NCBI RefSeq assembly: GCF_026672425.1
Contig: NZ_JAPPRC010000003.1
Location: forward strand, 383,001-447,000
From: Pannonibacter sp. SL95
GTDB lineage: Bacteria > Pseudomonadota > Alphaproteobacteria > Rhizobiales > Stappiaceae
Length of the DNA stretch: 64,000 bases
Direction of reading: 5' to 3'
The notes beneath the pieces are model-generated. The model had not been told where the DNA came from. It saw only the letters and a program-made list of their open reading frames with translations, and did not search any database. Of this stretch, positions 17,463 to 26,867 are shown one piece after another. The stretch's first letter is position 1, and each line of letters begins with the position of its first letter. A program made the translations under genes and the position numbers.

Positions 17463-19067
17463 ATGACTATCCGCACCACCCTGAAGGCCGCGCTTCTCGG
17501 GGCAAGCGTGATCGCGATTGCCGCGACCGGCGCCCAGGCGAAGACGCTGGTCTATTGCTCGGAAGGCTCGCCGGAAGGCTTTGATCCCGCGCTCTACACC
17601 TCCGGCACCACGTTCGACGCTTCGTCCAAGGCCATCTACAACCGTCTGGTCGAGTTCAAGCCGGGCACCACGGAAGTTGTTCCGGGCCTCGCTGAATCCT
17701 GGACTGTTTCGCCGGACGGCCTGGAATACACGTTCAACCTGCGCAAGGGCGTGAAGTTCCACAAGACCGACTATTTCACCCCGTCGCGTGACTTCAACGC
17801 CGACGACGTGATCTTCTCCTTCGAGCGTCAGGGCAAGAAGGACAATCCGTGGAACACCTACACGGAAGGCGCGACCTGGGAATACTTCGATGGCATGTCG
17901 CTGCCGACCCTGATCAAGGAAATCGTCAAGGTCGACGACAACACGGTCAAGTTCGTGCTGACCCGCCAGGAAGCTCCGATGCTGGCGAACCTCGCCATGG
18001 ACTTCGCCTCGATCATGTCGGCCGAATATGCCGCACAGCTCGACAAGGCTGGCACCAAGGCCAACCTGAACCAGCAGCCGGTCGGCACCGGTCCGTTCAC
18101 CTTCGTCGGCTACCAGAAGGACGCCGTCATCCGCTACGCCGCCAACCAGGACTACTGGGGTGGCAAGCAGAAGGTCGACAACCTCGTCTTCGCCATCACG
18201 CCGGACGCAGCTGTTCGCCTGCAGAAGCTGAAGGCCGGTGAGTGCCATGTCATGCCGTATCCGGCTCCGGCCGATATCGCTGCCATCAAGACCGATCCGA
18301 ACCTCCAGATGATGGAACAGCAGGGTCTGAACGTTGGCTACCTGGCCTACAACGCCACCCAGGCTCCCTTCGACAATCCGAAGGTCCGCAAGGCGCTGAA
18401 CATGGCGATCAACAAGGACGCCATCCTCTACGCCGTGTTCCAGGGTTCCGGCCAGGCCGCGACCAACCCGATCCCGCCGACCATGTGGTCCTACAACACC
18501 CAGATCAAGGACGACGCCTACGATCCGGCAGCTTCGAAGAAGATGCTCGAGGAAGCTGGCGTCAAGGACCTCAGCATGAAGGTCTGGGCGATGCCGGTGC
18601 AGCGTCCGTACAACCCGAACGCCCGCCGCATGGCCGAGCTGATCCAGGCTGACTTCGAGAAGGTCGGCGTCAAGGTCGAGATCGTTTCCTACGAGTGGGG
18701 TGAATACCTCAAGCGTTCGAGCGCCAAGGACCGTGACGGTGCCGTGCTCCTCGGCTGGACCGGTGACAATGGTGATCCGGACAACTTCCTCGCCGTTCTG
18801 CTCGGCTGCGACGCTGTGGGTGGTTCCAACCGCGCCCAGTGGTGCAACGACGAGTTCGAAGCTCTGGTGCAGAAGGCCAAGGTCGTAACCGACAAGGCTG
18901 AGCGTACCAAGCTGTACGAGCAGGCTCAGGTCGTGTTCAAGGAACAGGCTCCGTGGGCAACCATCGCTCACTCCGTCGTGTTCATGCCGATGTCCAAGAA
19001 GGTCTCGGGCTACGTCATGAACCCGCTCGGCGGCCACTCCTTCGAGGGCGTCGACGTCGCCGAATAA
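17463..19067 (+). CDS. dppA: Periplasmic dipeptide/oligopeptide-binding protein (DppA type)
   Basis: The 534-residue protein carries a clear signal peptide (about residues 1-26, ending ATGAQA) and the SBP family 5 pattern: LVYCSEGSPEGFDPALYTSG, then GLAESWTVSPDGLEYTFNLR, and a C-terminal region GLNVGYLAYNATQAPFDNPK. It captures peptides in the periplasm for the permease pair that follows. Its length and the repeated Asp-Tyr-Trp peptide-site motifs fit DppA best, but haem or oligopeptide use cannot be excluded. ATG 17463 is preferred to TTG 17460 because the GGGGAG spacing suits it. It is the first gene of a five-gene operon. Confidence 0.88.
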   Translation: MTIRTTLKAALLGASVIAIAATGAQAKTLVYCSEGSPEGFDPALYTSGTTFDASSKAIYNRLVEFKPGTTEVVPGLAESWTVSPDGLEYTFNLRKGVKFHKTDYFTPSRDFNADDVIFSFERQGKKDNPWNTYTEGATWEYFDGMSLPTLIKEIVKVDDNTVKFVLTRQEAPMLANLAMDFASIMSAEYAAQLDKAGTKANLNQQPVGTGPFTFVGYQKDAVIRYAANQDYWGGKQKVDNLVFAITPDAAVRLQKLKAGECHVMPYPAPADIAAIKTDPNLQMMEQQGLNVGYLAYNATQAPFDNPKVRKALNMAINKDAILYAVFQGSGQAATNPIPPTMWSYNTQIKDDAYDPAASKKMLEEAGVKDLSMKVWAMPVQRPYNPNARRMAELIQADFEKVGVKVEIVSYEWGEYLKRSSAKDRDGAVLLGWTGDNGDPDNFLAVLLGCDAVGGSNRAQWCNDEFEALVQKAKVVTDKAERTKLYEQAQVVFKEQAPWATIAHSVVFMPMSKKVSGYVMNPLGGHSFEGVDVAE

Positions 19068-19181
19068 TCCCGGCATTCAGCGGCACCGGCGGAAAACCCG
19101 CCGGTGCCTTCGCTTTTGGCGAACCGGCCGTAGCGGGAGTTTTCCCCCTGCGAGCCGGTTCTCTCAAATCCGGACATCGCC

Positions 19182-20189
19182 ATGTTTCGCTTTTTTCTCG
19201 GTCGCCTAGGCCTGCTGATCCCGACCTTTCTCGGTGTCACAATCGTCGCATTCGGACTTGTCCGAATTCTGCCCGCGGATCCGCTTGAGCTGCTTGCTGG
19301 CGAACGTGGAATGTCGCCAGAGCGCAAGGCGGAACTGATGCGCCAGATGGGCATGGACCTTCCCATCTGGGAGCAGTACCTTGCTTATCTTGGAAACCTG
19401 TTCCAGGGCGATCTCGGCACGTCATTTGCGTCCAAGCGACCTGTGCTTGATGAGTTCCTGCAACTTTTCCCGGCCACTGTCGAACTCTCGTTCTGCGCCA
19501 TTCTGATCGCGGTTGCCATCGGCATTCCGCTCGGCATCCTGGCTGCGGTGAAGCGCGGCTCGTTCATCGACCAGACGGTGATGGGCACGGCGCTGATCGG
19601 TTATTCGATGCCGATCTTCTGGTGGGGCCTGCTGCTGATCATCCTGTTCTCCGGCATCCTGCAGTGGACGCCCGTCTCGGGCCGCATCTCGTTGATGTAT
19701 TTCTTCCCGCAGGTCACGGGCTTCATGCTCATCGACAGCCTTTTGTCAGGCGAGAAGGGGGCGTTCCTGTCAGCGGTCCGGCATCTCATCCTGCCTTCGA
19801 TCGTGCTGGCAACCATTCCCCTGGCCGTGATCGCGCGCCAGACCCGCTCGGCGATGCTTGAGGTTCTGGGCGAGGACTATGTCCGCACGGCCCGGGCCAA
19901 GGGTCTGCCGCCGCACCGGATCATCGGCCTGCACGCCCTGCGCAACGCCCTGATCCCTGTCATCACCACCATCGGCCTTCAGGTCGGCGTGATGCTGGCC
20001 GGTGCGATCCTGACCGAGACGATCTTCTCCTGGCCTGGCATCGGCAAGTGGCTTGTCGACAGCATTGCTCGTCGCGACTACGCGGTGGTTCAGGGCGGCC
20101 TGCTGTTGATTGCTGCCATCATCATGCTGGTCAATCTGATCGTGGACATCCTGTACGGGCTCGTAAACCCGCGCATCCGCCACAATTGA
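19182..20189 (+). CDS. dppB: Peptide ABC transporter permease (DppB type)
   Basis: The 335-residue inner-membrane protein has an N-terminal transmembrane helix (FFLGRLGLLIPTFLGVTIV), six helices in all, and the permease signature near residue 225, EDYVRTARAKGLPPHRIIG, which contacts the ATPase. It is the first of the two peptide permeases. It lies 114 bp after dppA, a gap that contains a GC-rich inverted repeat (GGCACCGGCGGAAAACCCGC, ACCGGCGG/CCGCCGGT) often seen behind binding-protein genes to lower downstream expression. Confidence 0.9.
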   Translation: MFRFFLGRLGLLIPTFLGVTIVAFGLVRILPADPLELLAGERGMSPERKAELMRQMGMDLPIWEQYLAYLGNLFQGDLGTSFASKRPVLDEFLQLFPATVELSFCAILIAVAIGIPLGILAAVKRGSFIDQTVMGTALIGYSMPIFWWGLLLIILFSGILQWTPVSGRISLMYFFPQVTGFMLIDSLLSGEKGAFLSAVRHLILPSIVLATIPLAVIARQTRSAMLEVLGEDYVRTARAKGLPPHRIIGLHALRNALIPVITTIGLQVGVMLAGAILTETIFSWPGIGKWLVDSIARRDYAVVQGGLLLIAAIIMLVNLIVDILYGLVNPRIRHN

Positions 20190-20208
20190 GCGGAAGGACC
20201 GAACTCTC

Positions 20209-21141
20209 ATGAGCACCTCTCCCAAGGCGGACAGCTCCGCCCTCGTCGAAAAACTTGAACGCGAAAGCCGCAATGCCACCCGGGCAATGCTGGCCGAGTT
20301 CTGGTACTATTTCTCCCAGAACCGCGGCGCCGTCATCGGCCTTGCCGTGTTCCTGGTCCTCGTCGTGACCGCCGTGTTCGCGCCGCTGATCGCGCCGCAT
20401 GCACCGGACATGCAGTATCGCGACAGCTTCCTCGTTCCGCCGGTCTGGCAGGAGGGCGGCAAATGGGACTTCCTTCTGGGCACTGATCCGGTCGGTCGCG
20501 ACATGCTGTCCCGTCTGATCTACGGCGCGCAGTACTCGCTGTTCATCGGCTGTGTTGTCGTGTTCGTGGCGCTGACGGGCGGCGTGATCATCGGCCTTAT
20601 CGCCGGATACATGCGCGGCGCTGTCGACACGTTCATCATGCGCATCATGGACATCATCCTGGCGTTCCCGTCGCTGCTGCTGGCCCTCGTCGTGGTCGCG
20701 CTTTTGGGGCCTGGCCTGATGAATGCCATGTTCGCAATCGCCATCGTGCTGCAACCACATTTCGTCCGTCTGACCCGCGCTGCTGTCCTGGCCGAGCGTT
20801 CGCGTGACTATGTGGTCGCCGCCCGTGTTGCCGGTGCCGGTCATTTCCGGCTGATGTTCAAGACGATCCTGCCGAACTGTCTGGCGCCGCTGATCGTTCA
20901 GGCGACCCTGTCCTTCTCCAACGCCATCCTGGATGCGGCCGCCCTCGGCTTCCTCGGCGTGGGTGCACAGCCGCCGACCCCGGAATGGGGCACCATGCTG
21001 GCCGAAGCGCGCGAGTTCATCCTGCGCGCCTGGTGGGTCGTCACCTTCCCGGGCCTTGCCATCCTCATCACGGTGCTTGCCATCAACCTGGTCGGCGACG
21101 GCCTGCGCGATGCGCTCGATCCCAAGCTGAAGCGGAGCTAA
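20209..21141 (+). CDS. dppC: Peptide ABC transporter permease (DppC type)
   Basis: The 310-residue product has the typical DppC order: a cytoplasmic N-terminus of about 40 residues, a first helix (AVIGLAVFLVLVVTAVFAPL), a periplasmic loop with the family motif FLLGTDPVGRDMLSRLIYGA, and five more helices. The ATPase-coupling signature is RDYVVAARVAGAGHFRLMFK. It starts 19 bp after dppB with a GGAAGGA ribosome site, and forms the translocation channel with DppB. Confidence 0.92.
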   Translation: MSTSPKADSSALVEKLERESRNATRAMLAEFWYYFSQNRGAVIGLAVFLVLVVTAVFAPLIAPHAPDMQYRDSFLVPPVWQEGGKWDFLLGTDPVGRDMLSRLIYGAQYSLFIGCVVVFVALTGGVIIGLIAGYMRGAVDTFIMRIMDIILAFPSLLLALVVVALLGPGLMNAMFAIAIVLQPHFVRLTRAAVLAERSRDYVVAARVAGAGHFRLMFKTILPNCLAPLIVQATLSFSNAILDAAALGFLGVGAQPPTPEWGTMLAEAREFILRAWWVVTFPGLAILITVLAINLVGDGLRDALDPKLKRS

Positions 21142-21145
21142 ATCC

Positions 21146-21997
21146 ATGGCGCTTCTCGAAATCCGCAACCTTCGGGTTGAATTCGACACCGCCAAGGGCC
21201 CGTTCCGGGCGCTCGATGGGGTCGATTACACGGTTGATGCCGGCGAGGTTCTGGCCATCGTCGGCGAAAGCGGCTCGGGCAAGTCTGTGGCCATGCTGGC
21301 GACCATGGGGCTCCTGCCCGACACCGCGACGATCACGGCAGACAAGATGGAGTTCGAAGGTCTCGACCTTCGCACCCTGACGCCGAAGCAGCGCCGCAAG
21401 GTGATCGGCAAGGACATCTCCATGATTTTCCAGGAGCCGATCGCCAGCCTCAATCCCTGCTTCACCGCCGGTTACCAGCTGGAGGAAGCGCTGAAGGTCC
21501 ACACCAACCTCTCCGGCCGCCAGCGCCGCGAACGGGTGCTGGAGCTGATGCGCTCGGTCGGTATCCCCGAGCCGGAACGGCGGATGAACTCCTTCCCGCA
21601 CCAGATGTCGGGCGGCCAGTGCCAGCGCGTCATGATCGCCATGGCGATCGCCTGCGCGCCGAAGCTGCTCATCGCGGACGAGCCGACCACCGCGCTCGAC
21701 GTGACGATCCAGAAGCAGATCCTCGACCTCCTGATGCAGCTGCAGCGCGACAGCGGCATGGCGCTGATCATGATCACCCATGACATGGGCGTCGTGGCCG
21801 AAACCGCCGACCGCGTCATCGTGCAGTACCAGGGCAAGAAGATGGAGGAGGCCGACGTGCTCTCCCTGTTCGAGGCGCCGAAGCACCCCTACACCCGCGC
21901 GCTGCTCGCCGCGCTGCCGGAAAACGCCACGGGCGACCGGCTGCCGACCGTCAGCGATTTTGCAAAGTCCTTCGCTGCCGAGGAGGCCCGCGCATGA
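21146..21997 (+). CDS. dppD: Peptide ABC transporter ATP-binding protein (DppD type)
   Basis: The 283-residue cytoplasmic ATPase has Walker [13 protein letters not shown], signature [14 protein letters not shown], Walker [13 protein letters not shown] and the switch His in MITHDMGVV. The C-terminal extension [13 protein letters not shown] is typical of oligopeptide/dipeptide ATPases. It starts five bases after dppC and overlaps dppF, so it is part of the same operon. The expected partner is DppF. Confidence 0.93.
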   Translation: MALLEIRNLRVEFDTAKGPFRALDGVDYTVDAGEVLAIVGESGSGKSVAMLATMGLLPDTATITADKMEFEGLDLRTLTPKQRRKVIGKDISMIFQEPIASLNPCFTAGYQLEEALKVHTNLSGRQRRERVLELMRSVGIPEPERRMNSFPHQMSGGQCQRVMIAMAIACAPKLLIADEPTTALDVTIQKQILDLLMQLQRDSGMALIMITHDMGVVAETADRVIVQYQGKKMEEADVLSLFEAPKHPYTRALLAALPENATGDRLPTVSDFAKSFAAEEARA

Positions 21998-22833
21998 GTG
22001 ATCCCATCCTGAAGGTGCGCGACGTCACCCGCGAGTATGTCATCGGCGGCGGCCTGTTCTCCAAGCCGCGCGTGCTGCAGGCGGTCAAGGGTGTCAGCTT
22101 CGACGTCGAGCGCGGCTCGACCCTCGCCGTCGTCGGCGAAAGCGGCTGTGGCAAGTCGACCCTGGCCCGCATCCTGTCGATGATCGACCCGCAGACCGCA
22201 GGGACCGTCGAGATCGACGGCCTGAAGATCGACATCAGCAAGACCGGCATTTCCAAGGAAATGCGCCGCAAGGTGCAGATCGTGTTCCAGAACCCCTATG
22301 GCTCGCTCAATCCGCGCCAGAAGATCGGGCACGTGCTTGAGGAGCCGCTGCTGCTCAACACCGACATGAGCGCAGACGAGCGCCGCGATGCTGCGCTTGC
22401 CATGCTGGAAAAGGTCGGCCTCAAGCCGGAGCATTACGGCCGCTATCCGCACATGTTCTCCGGTGGCCAGCGCCAGCGCGTGGCCATTGCCCGGGCGATC
22501 ATGCTGAAGCCGAAGCTCCTGGTGCTCGACGAGCCGGTTTCCGCGCTCGACCTCTCGGTCCAGGCGCAGATCCTCAACCTGCTCAAGGACCTGCAGGACG
22601 AGATGGGCCTCACCTATGTCTTCATCAGCCACGATCTCTCGGTCGTGCGCTACCTCGCCGACAAGGTGATGGTGATGTACTACGGCGAGGTTGTGGAATA
22701 CGGCACGCGTGAAGCCGTCTTCGACAATCCGCAGCATGCCTATACCAAGACGCTCTTCGCCGCGACCCCGGACGCCGGCGTCGAGGCGATCCGCAAGCGC
22801 GTTGCCGCCAAAAAGGCCGCTACCGCGGCCTGA
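21994..22833 (+). CDS. dppF: Peptide ABC transporter ATP-binding protein (DppF type)
   Basis: The 279-residue ATPase has Walker A GESGCGKSTLA, signature FSGGQRQRVAIARAI, Walker B LLVLDEPVSALD and switch His in FISHDLSVV, with the family C-terminal motif HAYTKTLFAATP. The start overlaps the dppD stop (ATGA). It is the last gene of the operon and pairs with DppD to power import. The terminator begins 25 bp downstream. Confidence 0.93.
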   Translation: MSDPILKVRDVTREYVIGGGLFSKPRVLQAVKGVSFDVERGSTLAVVGESGCGKSTLARILSMIDPQTAGTVEIDGLKIDISKTGISKEMRRKVQIVFQNPYGSLNPRQKIGHVLEEPLLLNTDMSADERRDAALAMLEKVGLKPEHYGRYPHMFSGGQRQRVAIARAIMLKPKLLVLDEPVSALDLSVQAQILNLLKDLQDEMGLTYVFISHDLSVVRYLADKVMVMYYGEVVEYGTREAVFDNPQHAYTKTLFAATPDAGVEAIRKRVAAKKAATAA

Positions 22834-22857
22834 CCCGTCACACACTTGCCCCCAATC

Positions 22858-22893
22858 AAAAGGCCCGCCCGGTTCCCCGGCGCGGGCCTTTTT
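22858..22893 (+). terminator. Terminator of the dpp operon
   Basis: AAAAGGCCCGC at 22858-22868 pairs with GCGGGCCTTTT beginning at 22882, and a T run follows. It lies 25 bp past the dppF stop and is a strong intrinsic terminator. Confidence 0.88.
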
Positions 22894-22940
22894 GCAGCAG
22901 AGGGCTTTGGCTTGCTGTTGACTTGGCACCGATTGCTGCG

Positions 22941-22991
22941 CCCCTCTCCCCCCTTGAGGGGGAGATGCCCCCGTCAGGGGGCAGAGGGGGG
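22941..22991. repeat. GC-rich palindromic repeat element
   Basis: A 51-bp stretch folds into nested hairpins: outer CCCCTCT/AGAGGGG, and inner CCCCCTTGAGGGGG and CCCCCGTCAGGGGG. It is non-coding and lies between two convergent genes. Similar CCCCTC...GAGGGG elements are known as dispersed repeats in rhizobial genomes. Only one copy is seen in this window. Confidence 0.55.
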
Positions 22992-23044
22992 TAGCAGTGG
23001 TGCGGCTGGTCGAAGTGCCGTTGTCTTGCAGGACTTCGCTCGCC

Positions 23045-23905
23045 TCACAGGTCCGGGAACAACGAGCGCTCCGGCGTGTTGCGGGAGATCGGCGGCAGGC
23101 TCACATGCCGGTCCTGGCTGGCGAAGCTTGCCACCACCAGACCGTCGCCGCTGAAGGATTCCTGCACCGAATGCTCCACCAGGATGCGGGCACCGAGGCC
23201 CGCCAGCGCGGCGACGCAATCCTGATGCGTCGTCGTCGATCCCGAGATCGAGCTGTGGTGGGTGGAGGCAACGACAAACCGCACCTTGCCCGCCTGACCC
23301 GCCGCGCCGATGGAGCGCAGGAAGGACGTCTCCGCGCCCTGCACGTCAAGATGCAGCATCTCGATCGGCTCCCCGCCGGCGAGCCGCATCACGCTGTCGA
23401 AATTGTAGCAGGGCAGGGTCACGTCCTGGCGCAGGCTTTCGGCGTGCAGCGTCATTGCGGCAAGGTCTTCCCCGCCCACCCAGGCGCTGTGGAAGGCCAT
23501 GCGGCTCGCGCATCCGTTCAGCGCCGCGTTGGTCTCGCCGATGCTGCGGTTATGGGCGTCCGGTTCGACGCAGATCGTGCGCGATCCGGGGATTTCGTCG
23601 AGATACCAGAGGCTGTACCAGGCCCAGAAACAGCCCAGCTCCACCATCAGCGTGTTGTGCCGGCACAGGCGCAGCAGGGCACTGAAGGCCAGTTCTTCCT
23701 GCGGTTCATGGTGTCCGCGCAGCGACCGGATCACTTGCGCCATCCAGTCGCCGTGATATCCGCCCGCGCGCACCTTCACCCCGTTATGCATGATCTGCAC
23801 GGGAAACCCTGGCCCATCGACGATCCGTCCGGCATCGGCCACCTTCGGCAGGCTGTCGCAGTCGCCACAGCTGATCGTCATCAGGGTTCGTTCAAGCGCA
23901 TCCAT
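23045..23905 (-). CDS. FkbM-family SAM-dependent methyltransferase
   Basis: The 286-residue product has a Rossmann-type methyltransferase core: a motif I region MVELGCFWAWYSLWYL (Glu/Leu/Gly), an acidic strand-end ICVEPDAHN, and FkbM-like motif MLHLDVQGAETSFLR, where FkbM enzymes usually have an Asp-hydrophobic-Glu pattern. That supports the FkbM superfamily, which methylates sugars and natural products. The substrate is unknown. The ATG at 23905 is chosen because GGAGGG lies ten bases upstream; ATG 23923 is possible and adds six residues. It is divergent from the helicase gene and convergent with dppF. Confidence 0.75.
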   Translation of the reverse strand: MDALERTLMTISCGDCDSLPKVADAGRIVDGPGFPVQIMHNGVKVRAGGYHGDWMAQVIRSLRGHHEPQEELAFSALLRLCRHNTLMVELGCFWAWYSLWYLDEIPGSRTICVEPDAHNRSIGETNAALNGCASRMAFHSAWVGGEDLAAMTLHAESLRQDVTLPCYNFDSVMRLAGGEPIEMLHLDVQGAETSFLRSIGAAGQAGKVRFVVASTHHSSISGSTTTHQDCVAALAGLGARILVEHSVQESFSGDGLVVASFASQDRHVSLPPISRNTPERSLFPDL

Positions 23906-24035
23906 CGGATCAAGGCCCTCCATCTCGCCCTGTCATAGCCGGATGCGCACGTCTGTGAAACCGGGATTGATTGAGACGTGCGCCAAGCGGCAAAACCCGC
24001 TATTGCCTTCAGCGAACGAAACGGGAATCGCACGG

Positions 24036-25154
24036 ATGCTCTGGTCGCCGCAGCAGGAAAAGGCCTTGATGGATGCCGCGCAATGGCTGAAGCGCGGCGA
24101 CAAGCAGGTGTTCCGCCTGTTCGGCTTCGCCGGAACCGGCAAGACCACGCTGGCACGGCATCTGGCCGAGGGCATTGATGGCGACGTCTGTTTCGGCGCC
24201 TTCACCGGCAAGGCTGCCCATGTCCTGCGCCAGAAGGGCTGCACCGACGCGGGTACCATCCATTCGCTCATCTACCGTCCGCGCGCCTCGAAGGAAGAGG
24301 AAATCGTCGAGGAGGGGGAGGATGCCGGGCCGCAGTTTGCCCTGAAGCGCGACAGCGCCGCCGCGCGGGCCTCACTCATCGTCATCGACGAGTGCTCGAT
24401 GGTCGACGAGGATCTCGGCCGTGACCTTCTCTCCTTCGGCACCCCGGTTCTGGTGCTGGGCGACCCGGCGCAGCTGCCGCCGGTCAAGGGCGGTGGCTAT
24501 TTCACCGAGGCCGAGCCAGACGTGATGCTGACGGAGGTGCACCGCCAGGCGCAGGACAATCCGATCGTGCGCATGTCGATGACCATCCGCGAGGGCGGCA
24601 CGCTGGACTACGGCGTTTTCGGCGCCAGCAGCATTATCTCCCGCCGCGACATCGACAAGGACCAGATCCTTGCCGCCGACCAGGTGCTTGTCGGCACCAA
24701 CCGCACCCGCCGCCTCTACAACAACCGCATCCGCGAGCTGAAGGGCTTCCTGACGCCGATGCCGGCCGTCGGCGACAAGCTCGTCTGCCTGCGCAACGAC
24801 AAGGCTCGCGGCCTCCTGAATGGCGGCCTGTGGCAGGTCAAGCGCCTGAAGCCGCCGCGCGGCAACACGCTGCGCTTCGACATCATGCCGGAGGATGAAC
24901 CGTCCAAGCAGTCCGTCGAGGTCAAGGTGCTGCCGGCGATGTTCGAGGAAGGGGCCGAGCAGATCCCCTATGCCCTGAAGCGCAAGGCCGACGAGTTCGA
25001 CTTCGGCTATGCCCTCACCGTGCACAAGGCACAGGGCTCGCAATGGGACAGCGTCGTCCTCTTCGACGAAAGCTTCGCCTTCCGCGAACACCGCGATCGC
25101 TGGCTCTACACCGCCGTCACCCGCGCCGCGGAACGGCTCACCATCGTCAGGTGA
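24036..25154 (+). CDS. RecD-like ATP-dependent DNA helicase
   Basis: The 372-residue protein has a superfamily 1 helicase order: Walker A in FGFAGTGKTTLARHL near residue 30, Walker B LIVIDECSMVDE, motif PVLVLGDPAQLPPVKGG, and a C-terminal UvrD-like half with YALTVHKAQGSQW and LYTAVTRAAERL. It is shorter than RecD2 (over 700 residues), lacking the N-terminal region, and resembles the compact AAA/RecD-like helicases common in Rhizobiales. No specific partner is known. ATG 24036 is used because upstream in-frame sequence overlaps the opposite-strand methyltransferase and reads as a shadow. Confidence 0.85.
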   Translation: MLWSPQQEKALMDAAQWLKRGDKQVFRLFGFAGTGKTTLARHLAEGIDGDVCFGAFTGKAAHVLRQKGCTDAGTIHSLIYRPRASKEEEIVEEGEDAGPQFALKRDSAAARASLIVIDECSMVDEDLGRDLLSFGTPVLVLGDPAQLPPVKGGGYFTEAEPDVMLTEVHRQAQDNPIVRMSMTIREGGTLDYGVFGASSIISRRDIDKDQILAADQVLVGTNRTRRLYNNRIRELKGFLTPMPAVGDKLVCLRNDKARGLLNGGLWQVKRLKPPRGNTLRFDIMPEDEPSKQSVEVKVLPAMFEEGAEQIPYALKRKADEFDFGYALTVHKAQGSQWDSVVLFDESFAFREHRDRWLYTAVTRAAERLTIVR

Positions 25155-25268
25155 AGGGGCTAATGAGGCTCTGGTTCTGATCCACCCTCCGCCGGTTGCC
25201 GTATCTTCCCCATGAACCGACCTGGCCTTGCCCTCCGGCAACGCGCCCTGCAGGAACGGGGAGATCCT

Positions 25269-25841
25269 GTGCCGGACGTTGCCGACACTCTTGCCGCCGA
25301 GATGGCCTTCGACCTCGCGCCGCTGATCAGCGCGACGGCGCGGGGCGACCGGTCGGCGTTCCGTGCGATTTATGATGCAACCTCGGCGAAACTTTTCGGC
25401 GTGGTCCTGCGTATCTGCAGGGACAGGGACAAGGCGCAGGAGGTGCTGCAGGAAGCCTATGTGAAGGTCTGGCAGAACGCTGCCCGCTATGACCCGGCAA
25501 GCGGCCGCCCGATCACCTGGCTCGCCGCCATCGCGCGCAACGCGGCCATCGACCAGATCCGCCGTGGGCGGGCCCAGTCGCTGGAGGTCGTGCAGGAGGA
25601 GGGCGAACTGGAGGCGATTGCCGATCCGGCCGCCGGGCTCATGGGTCATGCCGACCGCAGCACCCTGCGCGTCTGTCTGGGCGAACTGGAGGATATCCAG
25701 CGCGATTGCGTCGTGCTTGCCTATTGCGAAGGCTATTCCCGCGAGGAACTGGCCGTGCGATATGACAGGCCCGAGGCCACGATCAAGACATGGCTCCGCC
25801 GCGGCCTGATGCGGTTGAAGGATTGCATGGACCGCGAATGA
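25269..25841 (+). CDS. ECF-family RNA polymerase sigma factor
   Basis: The 190-residue protein has sigma region 2 (DRSAFRAIYDATSAKLFGVV; DKAQEVLQEAYVKVWQ) and region 4 (ELEDIQRDCVVLAYCEGYSR; RPEATIKTWLRRGLMRLK). Such factors are held by an anti-sigma partner until a signal arrives, and the next gene, overlapping by four bases, is that partner. GTG 25269 was chosen because GGGGAG lies five bases upstream and gives a normal length for the family; ATG 25212 lacks a ribosome site. The signal is unknown; the nearby fasciclin gene is a candidate target. Confidence 0.9.
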   Translation: MPDVADTLAAEMAFDLAPLISATARGDRSAFRAIYDATSAKLFGVVLRICRDRDKAQEVLQEAYVKVWQNAARYDPASGRPITWLAAIARNAAIDQIRRGRAQSLEVVQEEGELEAIADPAAGLMGHADRSTLRVCLGELEDIQRDCVVLAYCEGYSREELAVRYDRPEATIKTWLRRGLMRLKDCMDRE

Positions 25842-26638
25842 CAGGACGCTCCACACCGCCAGGAACTGCCCCCACCGGACCCGATGACCGGCTCGAGCTT
25901 GACGCTCTGGCCGGTGAATTCGTGCTGGGCAGCCTGTCTGAGAGTGAGCGACGCGATGCCGACCTGCGTCTGGCAACCGATCCGGACTTCGCCCGGCTGG
26001 TCGCGGACTGGCGCCAGCGCCTTGCCCCGCTGGATGACAGCGTACCTCCCGTTGCTCCGCCGGCCGATCTCTTTGCGCGTATCGAGGCCCAGCTCGAAAG
26101 ACAGAACGAGACCGCCGCTGCGCCGGTTCTGGCCGCTTCATCCGTGTCACCGGCGTCTGACCTTCTCCTGCGCCGCCTGAACCGCTGGCGCGCGGCTGCG
26201 CTTGCCGCTGCCGCCACCAGCACAGCACTTGCTGCCAGCCTTGCGGCCCTGCTGCTGGCCCCCCTGCCTGAGGCGGAGCCTGTCGTGGCCGGGCAGAAGT
26301 ATCTTGCCGTCGTCAACCGCGACGGCGCGCAGCCGGCGATTGTTGTCAGCGTCGATATTGAAACCGGGATCGTCTCCCTGCGGGATCTCGGCGCCGAGCA
26401 GCCGGCCGACCGCAGCCTTGAAGTCTGGTATCTTGCTGGTGACGGCAGCCGCCCGCCGCTGTCTCTCGGCGTTCTGGCGGACAGCGCCGATATCACCCAT
26501 CTGCCGGTCCGCGATGCCGACTATGGCCGCACCGATGCCGCCATCGCCATCACCCTCGAACCCAAGGGCGGCTCCCCCAACGGCGACCCGACCGGCCCCG
26601 TCGTCTACTCCGGCAAACTGATCCCCGAACCGCGCTGA
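25838..26638 (+). CDS. Anti-sigma factor, RskA-like membrane protein
   Basis: The 266-residue product has a cytoplasmic N-terminal domain of about 115 residues, one transmembrane helix (about residues 128-150, AALAAAATSTALAASLAALL), and an external RskA-type domain with the motif LEVWYLAGDG and a Pro/Gly-rich end. The N-terminal part (LDALAGEFVLGSLSESERRD) resembles the ZAS/anti-sigma helix that binds ECF sigma region 4, but no His-Cys-Cys zinc motif is visible. The start overlaps the sigma stop (ATGA), which fits co-expression in equal amounts. Confidence 0.88.
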   Translation: MTGRSTPPGTAPTGPDDRLELDALAGEFVLGSLSESERRDADLRLATDPDFARLVADWRQRLAPLDDSVPPVAPPADLFARIEAQLERQNETAAAPVLAASSVSPASDLLLRRLNRWRAAALAAAATSTALAASLAALLLAPLPEAEPVVAGQKYLAVVNRDGAQPAIVVSVDIETGIVSLRDLGAEQPADRSLEVWYLAGDGSRPPLSLGVLADSADITHLPVRDADYGRTDAAIAITLEPKGGSPNGDPTGPVVYSGKLIPEPR

Positions 26639-26659
26639 CCTGAAATCTGGTCCCGCCTT

Positions 26660-26795
26660 ACCTACTACCTCGTCCCTCCTGCGCAGGCAGGAGCCCAGTA
26701 AACGATGCGCTTTCGGCTGGAGCACCCAAGGTTCACTGGGGGTACTAGATCCCCGCCTTCGCGGGGATGACGACCGTGGGGAGGATGGCGGAGCA
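26660..26795 (-). repeat. Palindromic repeat, reverse copy of the 33.6-34.1 kb repeat family
   Basis: On the reverse strand this region reads like the units at 33600-34123: a GTCATCCCCGCG-type hairpin (26745-26771), then a spacer of about 40 bases containing the CAGCCGAAAG motif, and a second hairpin CTCCTGCCTGCGCAGGAG (26678-26695). The spacer has diverged more than the three clustered copies. The element lies behind the anti-sigma gene and just before the fasciclin terminator; it is non-coding. Confidence 0.7.
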
Positions 26796-26815
26796 ATTCG
26801 CGGACCAAAAAGAAC

Positions 26816-26840
26816 ACCCCCGGCGCTGGGCACCGGGGGT
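26816..26840 (-). terminator. Terminator of the fasciclin gene
   Basis: On the reverse strand an 8-bp stem (ACCCCCGG/CCGGGGGT, loop of nine) is followed by GTTCTTTTT. It begins about 28 bp beyond the fasciclin stop. Confidence 0.75.
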
Positions 26841-26867
26841 GGGGTTTGTTGCGAGGAGAGACGCTGA

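Noticed and set aside
24372-26228. 618-codon reverse-strand open frame across the helicase, sigma and anti-sigma genes
   Set aside because: It covers three well-supported forward genes and has low-complexity composition, so it is a high-GC artefact.
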